A stretch of DNA of 64,000 bases from Cryptomeria japonica (lineage: Eukaryota; Streptophyta; Pinopsida; Cupressales; Cupressaceae): the NCBI RefSeq assembly GCF_030272615.1, contig NC_081414.1, positions 308,803,164-308,867,163 on the forward strand, in the 5' to 3' direction. The notes under the pieces are model-generated. The model made no database searches. It was not told the DNA's origin and was given only the letters and a program-made list of their open reading frames with translations. This document shows positions 35,809 to 46,803 of the stretch, piece after piece. Position 1 is the first letter of the stretch; each line of letters begins with the position of its first letter. The position numbers and the translations under genes are program-made.

Positions 35809-37263
35809 TTGGAGGGGGATGGATCAGATGGTAAGGAACTCAATGCCCCATTGGATTCAGGGGACCCAGGTGGGGGTCCCAGATCACGTGGACCTAGGCT
35901 TGAGAAGATTGGTAAATGGTCTTCTTTGTTTGGCATCAAACCCAAAGGTAAGTCGACTTTGCCTCGTGTCAAAAATATCTCGAATATTTCTCAGGGAAAG
36001 TATGCCATATCCATTCCTGATAAAATTATAGATCATAATATTGCTTAGATGGAAAGTACCCTGATAGGCAAATTCTTTGGGGTGAGACCTAACATTGAGG
36101 TTGTTCACGGATTCATTAAGAGAAAATGGAATCTGAAAGGCCAGGTGGATGTAGTATCTATGAATAAAGGTTGTCTCTCCTTTTCCTTCTCATGTGAGGA
36201 AGACTGCAAACAAATCCTCTATAATGGAACCTAGATGATAGGTAAATATATAATGTATATCCAGAAATGGTACCCTAACTCAGGTCTGGATGATGAGTTT
36301 GTGGTCCAAGTGCTTGCCTGGATAAAGCTTCCAGGTCTTCCAATGGAATATTGGGAGGAAGATGTTTTTGCTAGGATAGCTAATGCTTTTGGGGAGCTTC
36401 TCTCTATTGACCCGATGATGGCATCCAGAAGAAGACTCATTTATGCCAGAATATGTCTAGGGGTTGGGCTTGATACGGATATGCCGGAGGAGATAGAGAT
36501 AGATTCAAAACTTGGCAAATGGATGCAAAAAATCATTTATGAATCTATTCCCTTTGCATGTTTTCACTGTAAGAGAGTTGGGCACTGGGCTAAACAATGC
36601 CCAAACAAAGAATCCAAACCTCAAACCCAAACCAAGGTTTGGAAAAAGGTGGAAATGAACCTAGATAATAATACAGAAAAATATTTGAAAGATTTTCCTT
36701 CTGATGGTTTGGATCAGGAGAAACAGTCCCAAATTGGAAGAAATGAGGAGGAATTAGCTAGGGAATCAGGAAATGAAATGGTGGATGGAGTGTAAGATAA
36801 GATTTCCCAACAGGAAAATGAGCAGGAGAAAAGTTGAAGGGATTCTAATAATGGAGAGAAGAACTCACAATGTAACTACCTAAATAACCAAAAGGACATG
36901 ATAGATCAGAATATAGTTGAGAGTGAGAAGCGAGAAAGTAGTCAGATGGATAAAGGAGACAGTCAAACCAAGGACAATAAGGAGGAGGGAGATGTTCCTA
37001 ACTCAAAAGAAATTTCTTTTGGGTTAGAAAATGGAGTAAGTTGGGTTCAAGATGCTCAACATGATAATATCCTAGAGCAAGGGCTCTTGGAGATATCTCT
37101 GGCTTCTTCAGCCCAAGTCAAGCTAACTTTCCTAGAGCAAAATACTCCAATATGGGGAAATGAAGAAGACATAAAAAAGGATCTGAGAAAGAGTGGGACA
37201 AAACATGAGGAGGAGGAAATATCGGCAGACAAAAGAAAGGGAAAGAACAAAAAAAAACAATAA
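35809..37263 (+). pseudogene. LINE 2 ORF1: DUF4283 plus CCHC zinc knuckle, with in-frame stops only
   Basis: One frame covers the whole gene (about 485 codons) with stops at 36046, 36232, 36793 and 36836 and no frameshift. It holds a DUF4283-like region (LIGKFFGVRPNIEVVHGFIK; then WIKLPGLPMEYWEEDVFARI), a zinc knuckle CFHCKRVGHWAKQCP near 36560-36600 and a Lys/Glu-rich C-terminus. The stops are compatible with C-to-T change at CAG, TGG, CAA and CGA codons. Such proteins bind LINE RNA. An upstream ATG at 35719 is in a frame that closes soon. Confidence 0.85.
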
Positions 37264-37394
37264 TAATTATAACAACCATCTGACTACCAGAAACACCAGA
37301 AGTAAACTAGGGGATGTGGGGGCTCAACACACATCACCTAGAAGATATTCAAATGCAAGGAAGAGGACCATAGAAACCAACAAGAATCTAGCAG

Positions 37395-40300
37395 ATGGTA
37401 CTCAAAGAACCATCTTTGAAGAAGGTATTTCCAAAAAATCTGAAGATTATTTCCTGGAATATACGAGGATTGAATAATCCGCATAAACAAGATTTAATAA
37501 AAAGTATGAGTAGAGACAAAAACCCGGATATTATTTTGATTCAGGAAACCAAAAAGTCTAGGGAGAAGGTTGAATGTATGAAAATGTTTAGTAATGGGGG
37601 AGTTAGTGGTGGTAGTTCTGAAGGGGTGTCTGGGGGTAGAGCTACTTTTTGGAATAATAATAATGTTAAGGGGGGGGTGTTGATCCAAGATAACAACTTG
37701 TCTTGTATTAGATTTAAGCATTTGAAAGATGGTACTTCATGGGTCTTGACTAATGTGTATGCCCCTAACACCAAAGCTCGTAGAAGCATTTTTTGGAGAA
37801 ACTTATCATCCCTCAGAAGTAAGTTTGCAGAAGATAGTTGGATTATCATGGGGGATTTCAATACCCCTTTGAGAGAATATGAGAAGAATGGAGGAGCCAA
37901 ACCAATCTGGACAACAGATTGGACTTGATGGAGTTCATTATTAACCATAATCTCCATGATCTGGACTTGCAAAGGGTTAAATACGCTTGGACCAATAGAA
38001 GGAGTGGTGAAGACTTAATTCAGGTCAGGCTTGATAGAGCTTTAATCTCTCATGACTGGTTTAATTCCTACTTTTGTTCTTTATCTACTCATATCAGGGT
38101 CAGGTCAGATAATTATCCCATATCTTTTACTGTTGATCCCAAGTAGGGAAGGAGGCATTTCCCCTATAGATTTGAAAGAATGTGGACGAAACACCTAGAC
38201 CTTGAAAGCAAAATCAAGGATTGGTGGCAAGTTAGAGTTGAAGGAAATGCTATGTATAAGGTGGTCAAAAAGTTGAAGTTTGTGAAAGACAATGTTAAAA
38301 GGGGACTCCTTTGGGAACATTTTTATCTCCAAAGCCACCATTCTCTTAGATCTGAAAGATATCCAAGATGAGATTCAGAATAATGGCTACAACAATGTCT
38401 CTAGAGAGGCTGAAGGTGAGATTCTTATGAAATATCATGACATCATAGCCAAAGAAGAAACTTTCTGGAAATAGAGGTCGAGAAATATCTGGTTGAAGGA
38501 GGAGGATAGAAACACCAAAGAATTTTACATGTCCACTTTGAAACACAAGGCCATCAATAGAATTTCTCAGCTTAAAGTCAATGGCAGAACTATTGATGAT
38601 GAAGATTCTATGAGGAAGACTGCCCTGGAGTTCTTCTTTAATCTTTTGACTAAGGATCAGAACCTAGACCTTCAAGCTCAAAGGGACCTTATGGACTGCA
38701 TCCCTTCTATCTTGGATGAGCATCTAGAACTCCTATCTTACTGCTATCCCAACTAATAATGAGATTTTGAAAGCTATCAACTCTTTTGAAGGTAATAAGA
38801 CCCCGGGCCCAGATGGTTTCCCTATGTTATTTTTTCAAATATATTGGCATATTGTTGGAAGGGATGTTTCCAATGCTGTGAAAGAATTATTTGGTGTTAG
38901 GAGAATTTTGAAAGAATTGAATGGTATTTTCATTGCTCTTATTCCCAAGAAGATGGGAGCTAATTCCATGGATCTTTTTAGACCTATCAGCCTCGACAAT
39001 TCTTTGTACAAGATTATCTCTAAAGTCTTGACCTCTAGAATTCTGAGTTTTCTCTCCTCTATAATATCTCCCTAGCAATTGGTTTTTTCCCTGGGACGCA
39101 AATTTTGGACTCAATAATCACGGTCCATGAGAACATTCATTCTCTTTCTAGGGCTAAAAAAGAAGGTTTCTTTCTGAAGCTTGACTTATCTAAAGCCTAT
39201 GATAGAGTTGACTGGGGCTTTATGCAGACTGTTCTTTTTGCCTTTGGATTTTGTTCTAGAAGTATCATTGGTTTCCTCTGCTTCTTTTTCTATGTTGGTC
39301 AATGGGTCCCCTTCTCCCTTTTTCAAGTTCTCCAGGGGTCTCAGATAGGGGGACCCTCTCTCCCCTGTTCTTTTCATAATCATGGTGGAATGCTTGGGCA
39401 GATTTATTGGAAAACTATTTGAGAAGGGAGAGTTTAGAGGGATTAAACCTTCATCTACTGACCAAGTTTGTTCTCATCGGCAATTTGTGGATGACTCAAT
39501 TATTATGGGGAATTCTTCTATGAAAGATTCTAGAAGCTTAAAGAAAGCTTTGGACAACTATGGGATTGCTACTGGTCAACTGATTAACTAGTCTAAAAGT
39601 TTTATTTATTTCATAAACACTCCGAAGAGAAGACAGACAAAGATTAGTAACATTTTGGGTAGCCAAATTGGGAATCTCCCTGCCACCTATCTTGGGCTCC
39701 CTTTATTTCAGGTGCCTCCTGATATCTTCTGGGGCACTCTTGTGGATAAATTTCATAAGAAGTTAGCCGAATGGAAAGGCTCTTTGCTCACCCAAGTGGG
39801 AAAGGTCCAGCTTCTGAAATCTACTCTTCAAAGTATCCCTCTATACTATCAGTCTTTTTAGAATCCTTGTTAAGTTTGTGGAGGCTATTGAAAAAATTCA
39901 AAGAACCTTTCTTTGGATTGGGATTTAGGAAAACAAGAGAATGTATTTGATTGCATGGGATAAGGTGTACAAACCTATAAGAAAAGGAGGCCTTGGTCTT
40001 AGAAGAATTAAAGATATCAGTGAGTTTCTCATGATAAGAAGATGTGGAGAGGTTATAATACTGAGGGAGAATGGAAATTTATATGGGACAATAAGTATAA
40101 AAGACAACTCCCTACCCTTCATAGTTTCCTCAAGTCTGAAGATATTTCGATTGGTTCCAACATCTGGAAAAATATCACTAGAACTAGAGATATAATAGTC
40201 AAAGGAGTGAAATGGAAGGTGGGGAAGGGTAATTCCATTAAATTCTGGAAGTCACTTGGTTGTTAGACTCTCCCATTAGTGACAATCTTGATTGGGGAAA

Positions 40301-41514
40301 GTTTCAAGATTAATGTAAGGAAAAATTTGGCACTACTGTGTCTGACTATTGGAATTTAGGCTAGTGGAAGGACTTATCCTCTATTGATCCTTCCCTTGAG
40401 CATCTAAATAAAATTATGAATTCTATGGTGGTGGTTGATGATGAGGACCAACTTATCTAGAAACTTACTAGTGATGATAAATTTTATGTCTCCTCTATTT
40501 ATATTCAGTAATATTCTAGTCAAGAGAGTCCTTGCTGGGATAAGGCTTGGGTGAAAGGACTTATTCCCAAAATTAATATTTTTTTTTGGACTGTCTTTCA
40601 AAATAAGATCTTGACGACTGACAATTTCAAAACTAGAGGTTTTTGTCTACCTAGTATTTGTCATCTTTCTATGCAGAATGAGGAAACCATTAATCACATG
40701 TTTATCCATTGTCCCTTCTCTGCTGATATTTGGGCTAGATGTCTAGACAACTTCAATGTCAGATGGGTCTTCCCTGAAGCTGTTTAAGATGTTTTTAATT
40801 CCTGGTTCCACCCTTCAAAGAACAATTCAGTTACTTTGTTATGGAATTTTACTTTACCTCATATTTGTTGGGGAATCTGGAAAGAAAGAAATGATAGAGT
40901 GTTCAGAGATAGGGCTTCAAAAGCTCAAATAATTTTTTGAGAAAATCAAAAGACATATGGTGGAGAACTACTACATCACTGGTGGAATAACCAACCCCAA
41001 AGATCAAGGTGATAACATCATTTTCAAGAATTGGAGAATAAAGGGGAGTGACATCATACTTGCTAATCCTAGAGAAGAGGTGATATGGGAATGCCCCACT
41101 CATGGATGGATGAAAATTAACTTTGATGGTGCTTCCAAGGGTAACCCTAGCAATGCAGGGTGCAGTGTGGTTTTAAGGTATGAAGGGGGAATATGCAAAG
41201 CTATCAAATGTATTCCTATAGGTAATCAAACCAACCATGTTGTCGAGGCCAATGCTTCTTATCATGGGTTGGTTCTTGCTAAGGGTTCCAATTGCACTAA
41301 AGTTTGGGTTGAAGGCGTTTCATTGAACATTTTTAATTTCTTGAATAATGTTTTCCCTCCCTCTTGGTCTATACACAATGCCATAAAAACTGCGAAGGAA
41401 ATTAGTGAAACTTTTGAAATGTGTATTTTCACACATGTATATAGAGAAGACAACAAGTGTGCTGACTGGGCTACAAAATTGGCTTGTTGTTCTGACAAAA
41501 TCATTGCCCTTTAG
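37395..41514 (+). pseudogene. LINE 2 ORF2: endonuclease, reverse transcriptase, zinc-binding domain, RNase H, broken
   Basis: 37395-37928 is the endonuclease (LKIISWNIRGLNNPHKQDLI, IQETKKS, SWIIMGDFNTPL). 37919-38371 and 38292-38756 continue in shifted frames with stops. 38767-39075 has the first reverse transcriptase block (NKTPGPDGFPMLFF, IALIPKKMGANSMDLFRPIS). 39105-39422 has LKLDLSKAYDRVDW. 39382-39591 has the catalytic motif as FVDD (QFVDDSIIMG). 39655-39861 has ATYLGLPLFQ. About 40551-40787 is the zf-RVT domain (FFWTVFQNKILTTDN, HMFIHCPFSADIW). 40957-41514 ends in RNase H (MKINFDGASKGNPSNAGC). At least six breaks make it non-functional. Confidence 0.85.
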
Positions 41515-41670
41515 GGTGAGAGTAATCTCAAGTGTGAGGCAGAATCTATGATTGAACTAGACCATATCCAAATGAAGCAACGTGTCTTTACTAATCACAA
41601 TTTCTAATGCCTTTTCCTCGTTTTTATATGATTGTTCACTATGGCAGCATGGCTTGTTTTATTATTAGTC

Positions 41671-41862
41671 ATATCATATTTTCTCACCAAAATAGGCCGA
41701 CTTTATAACCAAAATTCATGGAAACGGCCTTCTGGACGTAATGGCAGGGTCGGATCTGGTCTAGGATGCCTCCAAAAGATGCTGCTCCTCAGATCTACCT
41801 CTTGACGTCTCAATAATGCCTCTTCAAGATGAATCAATGAAGCCCCAATGGCTCTGATACCA
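41671..41862 (-). repeat. Extra copy of the Copia D primer site and leader outside its 3' LTR
   Basis: The sequence from about 41671 to 41862 matches the 5' leader of element D at 46167-46353, including the initiator-Met primer site (41851-41862). In the roughly 180 aligned bases I count about 8 differences, while the adjoining 450-bp LTRs differ at about 3. The piece belongs to a second, mostly lost copy of the element that shares the LTR at 41863-42312. Confidence 0.85.
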
Positions 41863-42312
41863 TGTGAGATTTTGCCAAGATCAAGAGCTCAATGAAATGT
41901 ACAAAATAGAGACAAAATATAGGACAAGAATAAAATGTATTCTCATCAATAGAAAATGATCAATAATCAAATTACATACAATGTAGATGAGCTTGCTTAT
42001 ATAGGCAAGTCTAGGGATATGTGAGCACACAAACATGACATGTGGCTCAATAAGAAACAAGGGTAGGTAGGAAATAGGTGTGGGTAGGTAGGAGAAATAA
42101 TATAATATTCCACATGAGGTAGATCACCCACTGAATGTGGAGTGTAACAACAAGATCAACACCATAAAAGGTGGAATTTCTCCTACACACACTATCCCAA
42201 TGTGGCACAAACACCCAAGTGTCTCATACCCAAACTACTATGAAATGCATTTCCTAAGTAAACTTAAGTAAAGTGTAATAATATCCATGATGAATAATTA
42301 TTTACACCAACA
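41863..42312 (-). repeat. 3' LTR of element D
   Basis: 450-bp direct repeat of 46354-46803. On its right a run of seven C (42313-42319) is the polypurine tract of the minus strand. Confidence 0.93.
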
Positions 42313-42536
42313 CCCCCCCTTAAGTGCAACCTAGGGGAATGCACTAAAGTCTACAATGCAACTAAGCAATGCAAGATGGGTCCCGGCTACTAGGCCATGT
42401 TAGGTACCCATGTACAAATGCAAATACATGCAAACCAATGCAATAAAATCTCTCACAAAGTGGGGAAAGAGAGAAAAACCCAATGGGAAAAAACCCTCCC
42501 CCAAAAGAGAGATGAAAAACTAGATACAAAGAACTC

Positions 42537-44837
42537 TCATAAAAGTATGTGAAGGACAAAACCCCATGTGAGGAAAAAGTCCCCCCCATATGAGAGAAGA
42601 AGAGAAGCTAGGAAGCCCCCCCTCAATGTGGAATCTGCACCAATGATAGAAGCTTGATGTATGAAGAAACTGCTCCACGAACATCGAACAACATTCCTCC
42701 CCTTAGGGAGAAACAAAACCAAAGGTGTATCCATGAAGTCTCCCCAATCATGAAGGGAAGATGTATGAGGAGAACTCATGATGAAAGGAATCTCTAAAAA
42801 CTGCTCAAGTGTCCCCATGTCGATGCTAAAAGATACCCCATCCAAAGGTGGTAAACTGTGCCACACTACTAAAAAAGGCACTCCAAGATCTAGTGGAGAT
42901 GGATGTAGAACATGTCCCAAAGACTCACATGTCTCCTCAAAAAATAAAGAGACCTCCTCCAACTGCTGTACATAAGTATCCACAGTCATGTCAACCTCGA
43001 AAGAATGATCATGTAGAGAATGAACAAGAGGGCCAGAGTGTTCCCTCGCAAAAATCGAAGAAGGATCACCTTCATCAAAGAGAAGATGAATGTCATCAAT
43101 GATGTCTCCCAAATCTGCAATGTAGGATTCCACAAATAAACCTGCAATGTCTATCAAGTAATCATCCCATGAATCTAAAGCTGGAAGACAATGAATATCC
43201 TGCTGCACTGAATCACATGAAGGCAAAACTATCACACTATCCGCATCATCAGGTGCAATAGGTGATGTGATATCAATATGAGGAGATGAAATATAAGGCT
43301 CAAGAATGGAGTCACATGTGAGAATCCCCGTGTTCAAGTGCCCAAAGTTCTCCTCAAAATCTGAACCATCACAAGAAGTGTGATCATCATGTATAGAATC
43401 ATCAAATGTGAAATCATCATCATCAACAAAATCTAAAAAGGAGTATAACCGAGATGCATGATCAACCACCCCAGTCACAATGATAGCTCTAGTCTCCAAG
43501 TCTCTAATGAAAACTGAGTCAGGTGTGAACTCCACAACTCTCTTAGTTGCTCCATGTGTGATTTGATAGATAGAAAGGAGATTGTTTGTCAAGTGGGGTA
43601 CACACAACACATCATTGAAGGAGTTATCCCCAATGTCAATAGATCATTTCCCAATCACATCCATGTATGTATGATTGCCCATCAAAACCTGTGGCATGGT
43701 GCAAGGCTCAAATGTAGAGAACATAGACTGTGAAGATGCCATATGATGAGAAGCCCCTGAATCTAGAAGCCATCTCTCTGAATTATGACTAATAGTAGCA
43801 CATAGAGCTTTTCCTTTTCTTGTTCCAAAAGAGTGAGTCTTCCCACTTGTAGAAGCCATGAATGCTTGCCCTTTTCCTTTTGAATGTGAGGAAGTGGAAG
43901 TTGATGAATCATCCTTCTTGTAGACTTTAGGCAAATCAATGTTATACTTTTTGATGATATGTGTAAGCTCATCAATCTTCTTAGAATGGCAGCGATGCTC
44001 CTCATGACCAACCTTTTTACAATAGGCACAAGTAGGTATCTCCCTCTTTGGTGAATTATCCCTCTTGGAAGAGGATGAATCTCCTTGTTGTGGAGAAGAT
44101 GGTGCTTTGTCCTTAGGCTTTGATTGCCATTTCTTCTTGTTTGAGTTGTCCTTTCCTTGATTTCCTTTGTTCCCTTGATTTTCCACTAATGCTTGAGACT
44201 TAGAAGCCTTAAGAATGCCCATGCTTATCAACTTAGTTTGTTCCATCATCAACATTTCATTGAAAGCATCAAATGTAGGCATTGTGTAGTTTGAACCCAT
44301 TGTCATCCTATGGGTTTGGAAACTAGAAACAAATGCTGCATATTCTTGTGGAAGCTTGCCTATCAAGTTGAATATCAATTGAGTATCCTTCTTATCAATG
44401 CCACAATCTTTGAGTTGTGCCCTCAACTCATTTGCCTTAGTGACATAATCTTGTACAGTATCAAAGTTCTTGGGATCTAACATGGTGAGATCACTATCAA
44501 TTTGATATCCCCTAATCTCATCAACTTGACCATACAAGTCTTGAAACTTTTTCCAAGCATCTTTGATTATAGTACATTTCTCAATATGAAAAATGAGATC
44601 CTTTGACACATACTTTCTTAAGGTACCAATTGCCATGATATTTTTAGTGAGCCAATCCAAGTGACCAACTGGATCAACCTTAGGATCAACAGGAGCAACA
44701 ATAGTTCCATCAATGTAATGAGTTAGTCCTTTTTCCATAAGTTTGCTCCATGCATCAATTTTCCAAGTAGCATAATTATGAGGAGTTAATAGAGGAAACT
44801 TAGAAGAACCCATAGTAGCAAAAAGGAAGGAATACAA
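42537..44837 (-). CDS. Element D gag-protease with acidic C-terminal region (one in-frame stop)
   Basis: One frame of about 767 codons interrupted only by a TGA near 43641. Residues 1-250 form a Copia gag (MGSSKFPLLTPHNYATWKID at the start, KDAWKKFQDLYGQVDEIRGY). A zinc knuckle CAYCKKVGHEEHRC follows near residue 270, then a protease with an intact DSGASHHM site. After the stop the frame gives VLCVPHLTNNLLSIYQIT, still Copia-like, to about SRLYSFLDFV. The remaining 290 or so residues are rich in Asp, Ser, His and Leu with clusters such as DFVDDDDFTFDDSIHDD and match no Copia domain I know. Gag forms the particle and protease matures it; polymerase would have to come from another element. The stop may be a recent mutation, since the LTRs are young. 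Confidence 0.8.
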
Positions 44838-46341
44838 GAGAACAAAAGTACAAGAGACACCCCCCCAAATTCACTCAATCAAAGTACCCCCCCCAAAGTG
44901 ATGATTTTGGCACTTTATACTTAGTGCGATTACAATGAGCCACTTGCAAAACAAGGAAAAGTGGACTTATGATGCAAATTTTACAACTTCTCAGATGAGA
45001 TACAAGAGACTTCAATCAATAGTGCAATGAATCTAACTAAGATTCAAGCAAATATACAAGTACCAAGAGAGCCAAAAATGGCCAAAATCTGAAAGTACAA
45101 TTTCTACTTACAATGGCATCAATCTGATAGCATCATGTGAAAGTAGACAAAAAAATACACACCTTCAAAAAAAATGGTACCTGAAAAGGAGGTCGTATGA
45201 CCCTACACGAAGCCTCTGAAGTTGCAAAAACTGGGATTACTCAGGTACAGTCACCAAAAACTGCATTTTCTGAAAAAATAGTGGAGAGCATGAAATTCTA
45301 GCCCATTTAAAAAAAAATTGCACCCAAAAAGGAGCAAAAATGAGCAAGTTATGGCCATTTGAAGTTAAATTGCAAAATCAAAAAGCTCAATGAGAGGGGC
45401 CTGCAAATTTTTTGAAAAATGCTGATGTGGCATTGATGTTGGCAAGTCACTGTGTTAAATTTGATGGCCGTATGACCGTCACAAAAACTTCGCCTCCCTG
45501 CTGACTAGGCATTCGTACTGTACGGACTACTGACTGGGCAGGTGACTATGCAGACCGTACCGTATGGATTTGTTGACTGGGCGGTGTGCGTCAGCTCTAC
45601 GTGGAAGATGATGTGGCAGACATATGGATGACATGGCATATGGGTTTTACCTGCGGGCCAGTGCCTGCCTGCCACGTGGTGGATGCAGGTCCTCCTGTCT
45701 GGGTGGTCACCGAAAGACCTTCGCCGATGGTGTGTGGTAGCAGGCATTGGAGAGGAGGTAGCGGGCGCCAAAGAGTGGCGCGGCCGACGAGAGGATGTGG
45801 CCGTCGCTGAGGATGGCCGGTGTTGGGAGCGGCGGGTACCGGTGCGAGTGGCAGTGGTACAAGTATGTGGTGCAGGTACAGGTACGCGGCAAACGATAGA
45901 GTCACAGGCGACGGTGGAAGACGGTACATGGTGCGGGTACAGGCGCAGGTGGCGGCGGGAACAGAGTTGCAAACCTGCAGGGTACGGTAGGTCACGGGGG
46001 GGTCTGCAGACCCCCCAAAAATTGCTTTTTTGATTTTTTTGATTTTTCAATTTTTTCTATTTTTTATTTTTTGAAAAAAAATTTAGAGAATAAATTTTTT
46101 CTTTTTTTTTCAAAAAATTAATAAAAAATTTGGAAATCCGTACAATAATAGCAAAATTGGCGAAAAAAATTTTCTCACCAAAATAGGCTGACTTTATAAC
46201 CAAAATTCATGGAAACGGCCTTCTGGACACAATGGCGGGGTCGGATCTGGTCTAAGACGCCTCCAAAAGATGCTGCTCCTCAGATCTACCTCTTGACGTC
46301 GCAATAATGCCTCTTCAAGACGAATCAATGAAGCCCCAATG
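44838..46341 (-). other. Long leader of element D with a GC-rich island
   Basis: Between the primer site and the gag ATG. 45470-46015 is GC-rich, unlike anything around it, with repeated short words such as gtacggt and gcggg. Open frames on both strands here (for example 45505-46050) are Arg/Pro/His-rich without a domain. 46020-46165 is A/T-tract sequence. Confidence 0.6.
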
Positions 46342-46353
46342 GCTCTGATACCA
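46342..46353 (-). other. Primer-binding site of element D (initiator-Met tRNA)
   Basis: The plus strand reads gctctgatacca, directly adjoining the LTR at 46354. Confidence 0.92.
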
Positions 46354-46803
46354 TGTGAGATTTTGCCAAGATCAAGAGCTCAATGAAATGTACAAAATAG
46401 AGACAAAATATAGGACAAGAATAAAATGTATTCTCATCAATAGAAAATGATCAATAATCAAATTACATACAATGTAGATGAGCTTGCTTATATAGGCAAG
46501 GCTAGGGATATGTGAGCACACAAACATGACATGTGGCTCAATAAGAAACAAGGGTAGGTAGGAAATAGGTGTGGGTAGGTAGGAGAAATAATATAATATT
46601 CCACATGAGGTGGATCACCCACTGAATGTGGAGTGTAACAACAAGATCAACACCATAAAAGGTGGAATTTCTCCTACACACACTATCCCAATGTGGCACA
46701 AACACCCAAGTGTCTCATACCCAAACTACTATGAAATGCATTTCCTAAGTAAACTTAAGTAAAGTGTAATAACATCCATGATGAATAATTATTTACACCA
46801 ACA
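46354..46803 (-). repeat. 5' LTR of element D
   Basis: 450-bp direct repeat of 41863-42312. Confidence 0.93.

Larger units (their letters stand above)
35719..41670 (+). mobile_element. LINE 2: L1-type non-LTR retrotransposon, near full length, inactive
   Basis: Plus-strand order is ORF1 with DUF4283 and a CCHC knuckle (35809-37263), endonuclease (37395 on), reverse transcriptase (38493-39861), zinc-binding domain (about 40540-40790) and RNase H (41100-41514). The arrangement is the same as LINE 1 but the sequence differs, so it is a separate family. Many stops and shifts are present. The 5' boundary is approximate and no clear poly(A) tail is seen before the Copia-derived sequence that begins at about 41671. 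Confidence 0.88.
41863..46803 (-). mobile_element. Element D: young non-autonomous Copia-like element with gag-protease and an acidic ORF
   Basis: LTRs 41863-42312 and 46354-46803 are 450 bp each with TGTGAG...CCAACA ends and about three differences. Minus-strand order is 5' LTR, initiator-Met primer site touching the LTR, a 1.5-kb leader, gag, protease and an acidic region, a G-rich purine tract, then 3' LTR. Integrase, reverse transcriptase and RNase H are absent. No 5-bp duplication is visible (left neighbour is the extra leader copy, right neighbour is gtttg), so at least one end arose by recombination. Confidence 0.9.

Noticed and set aside
45505-46050. A 181-codon minus-strand frame and overlapping plus-strand frames in the GC-rich island
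   Set aside because: Composition-driven frames on both strands, Arg/Pro/His-rich, without a domain.
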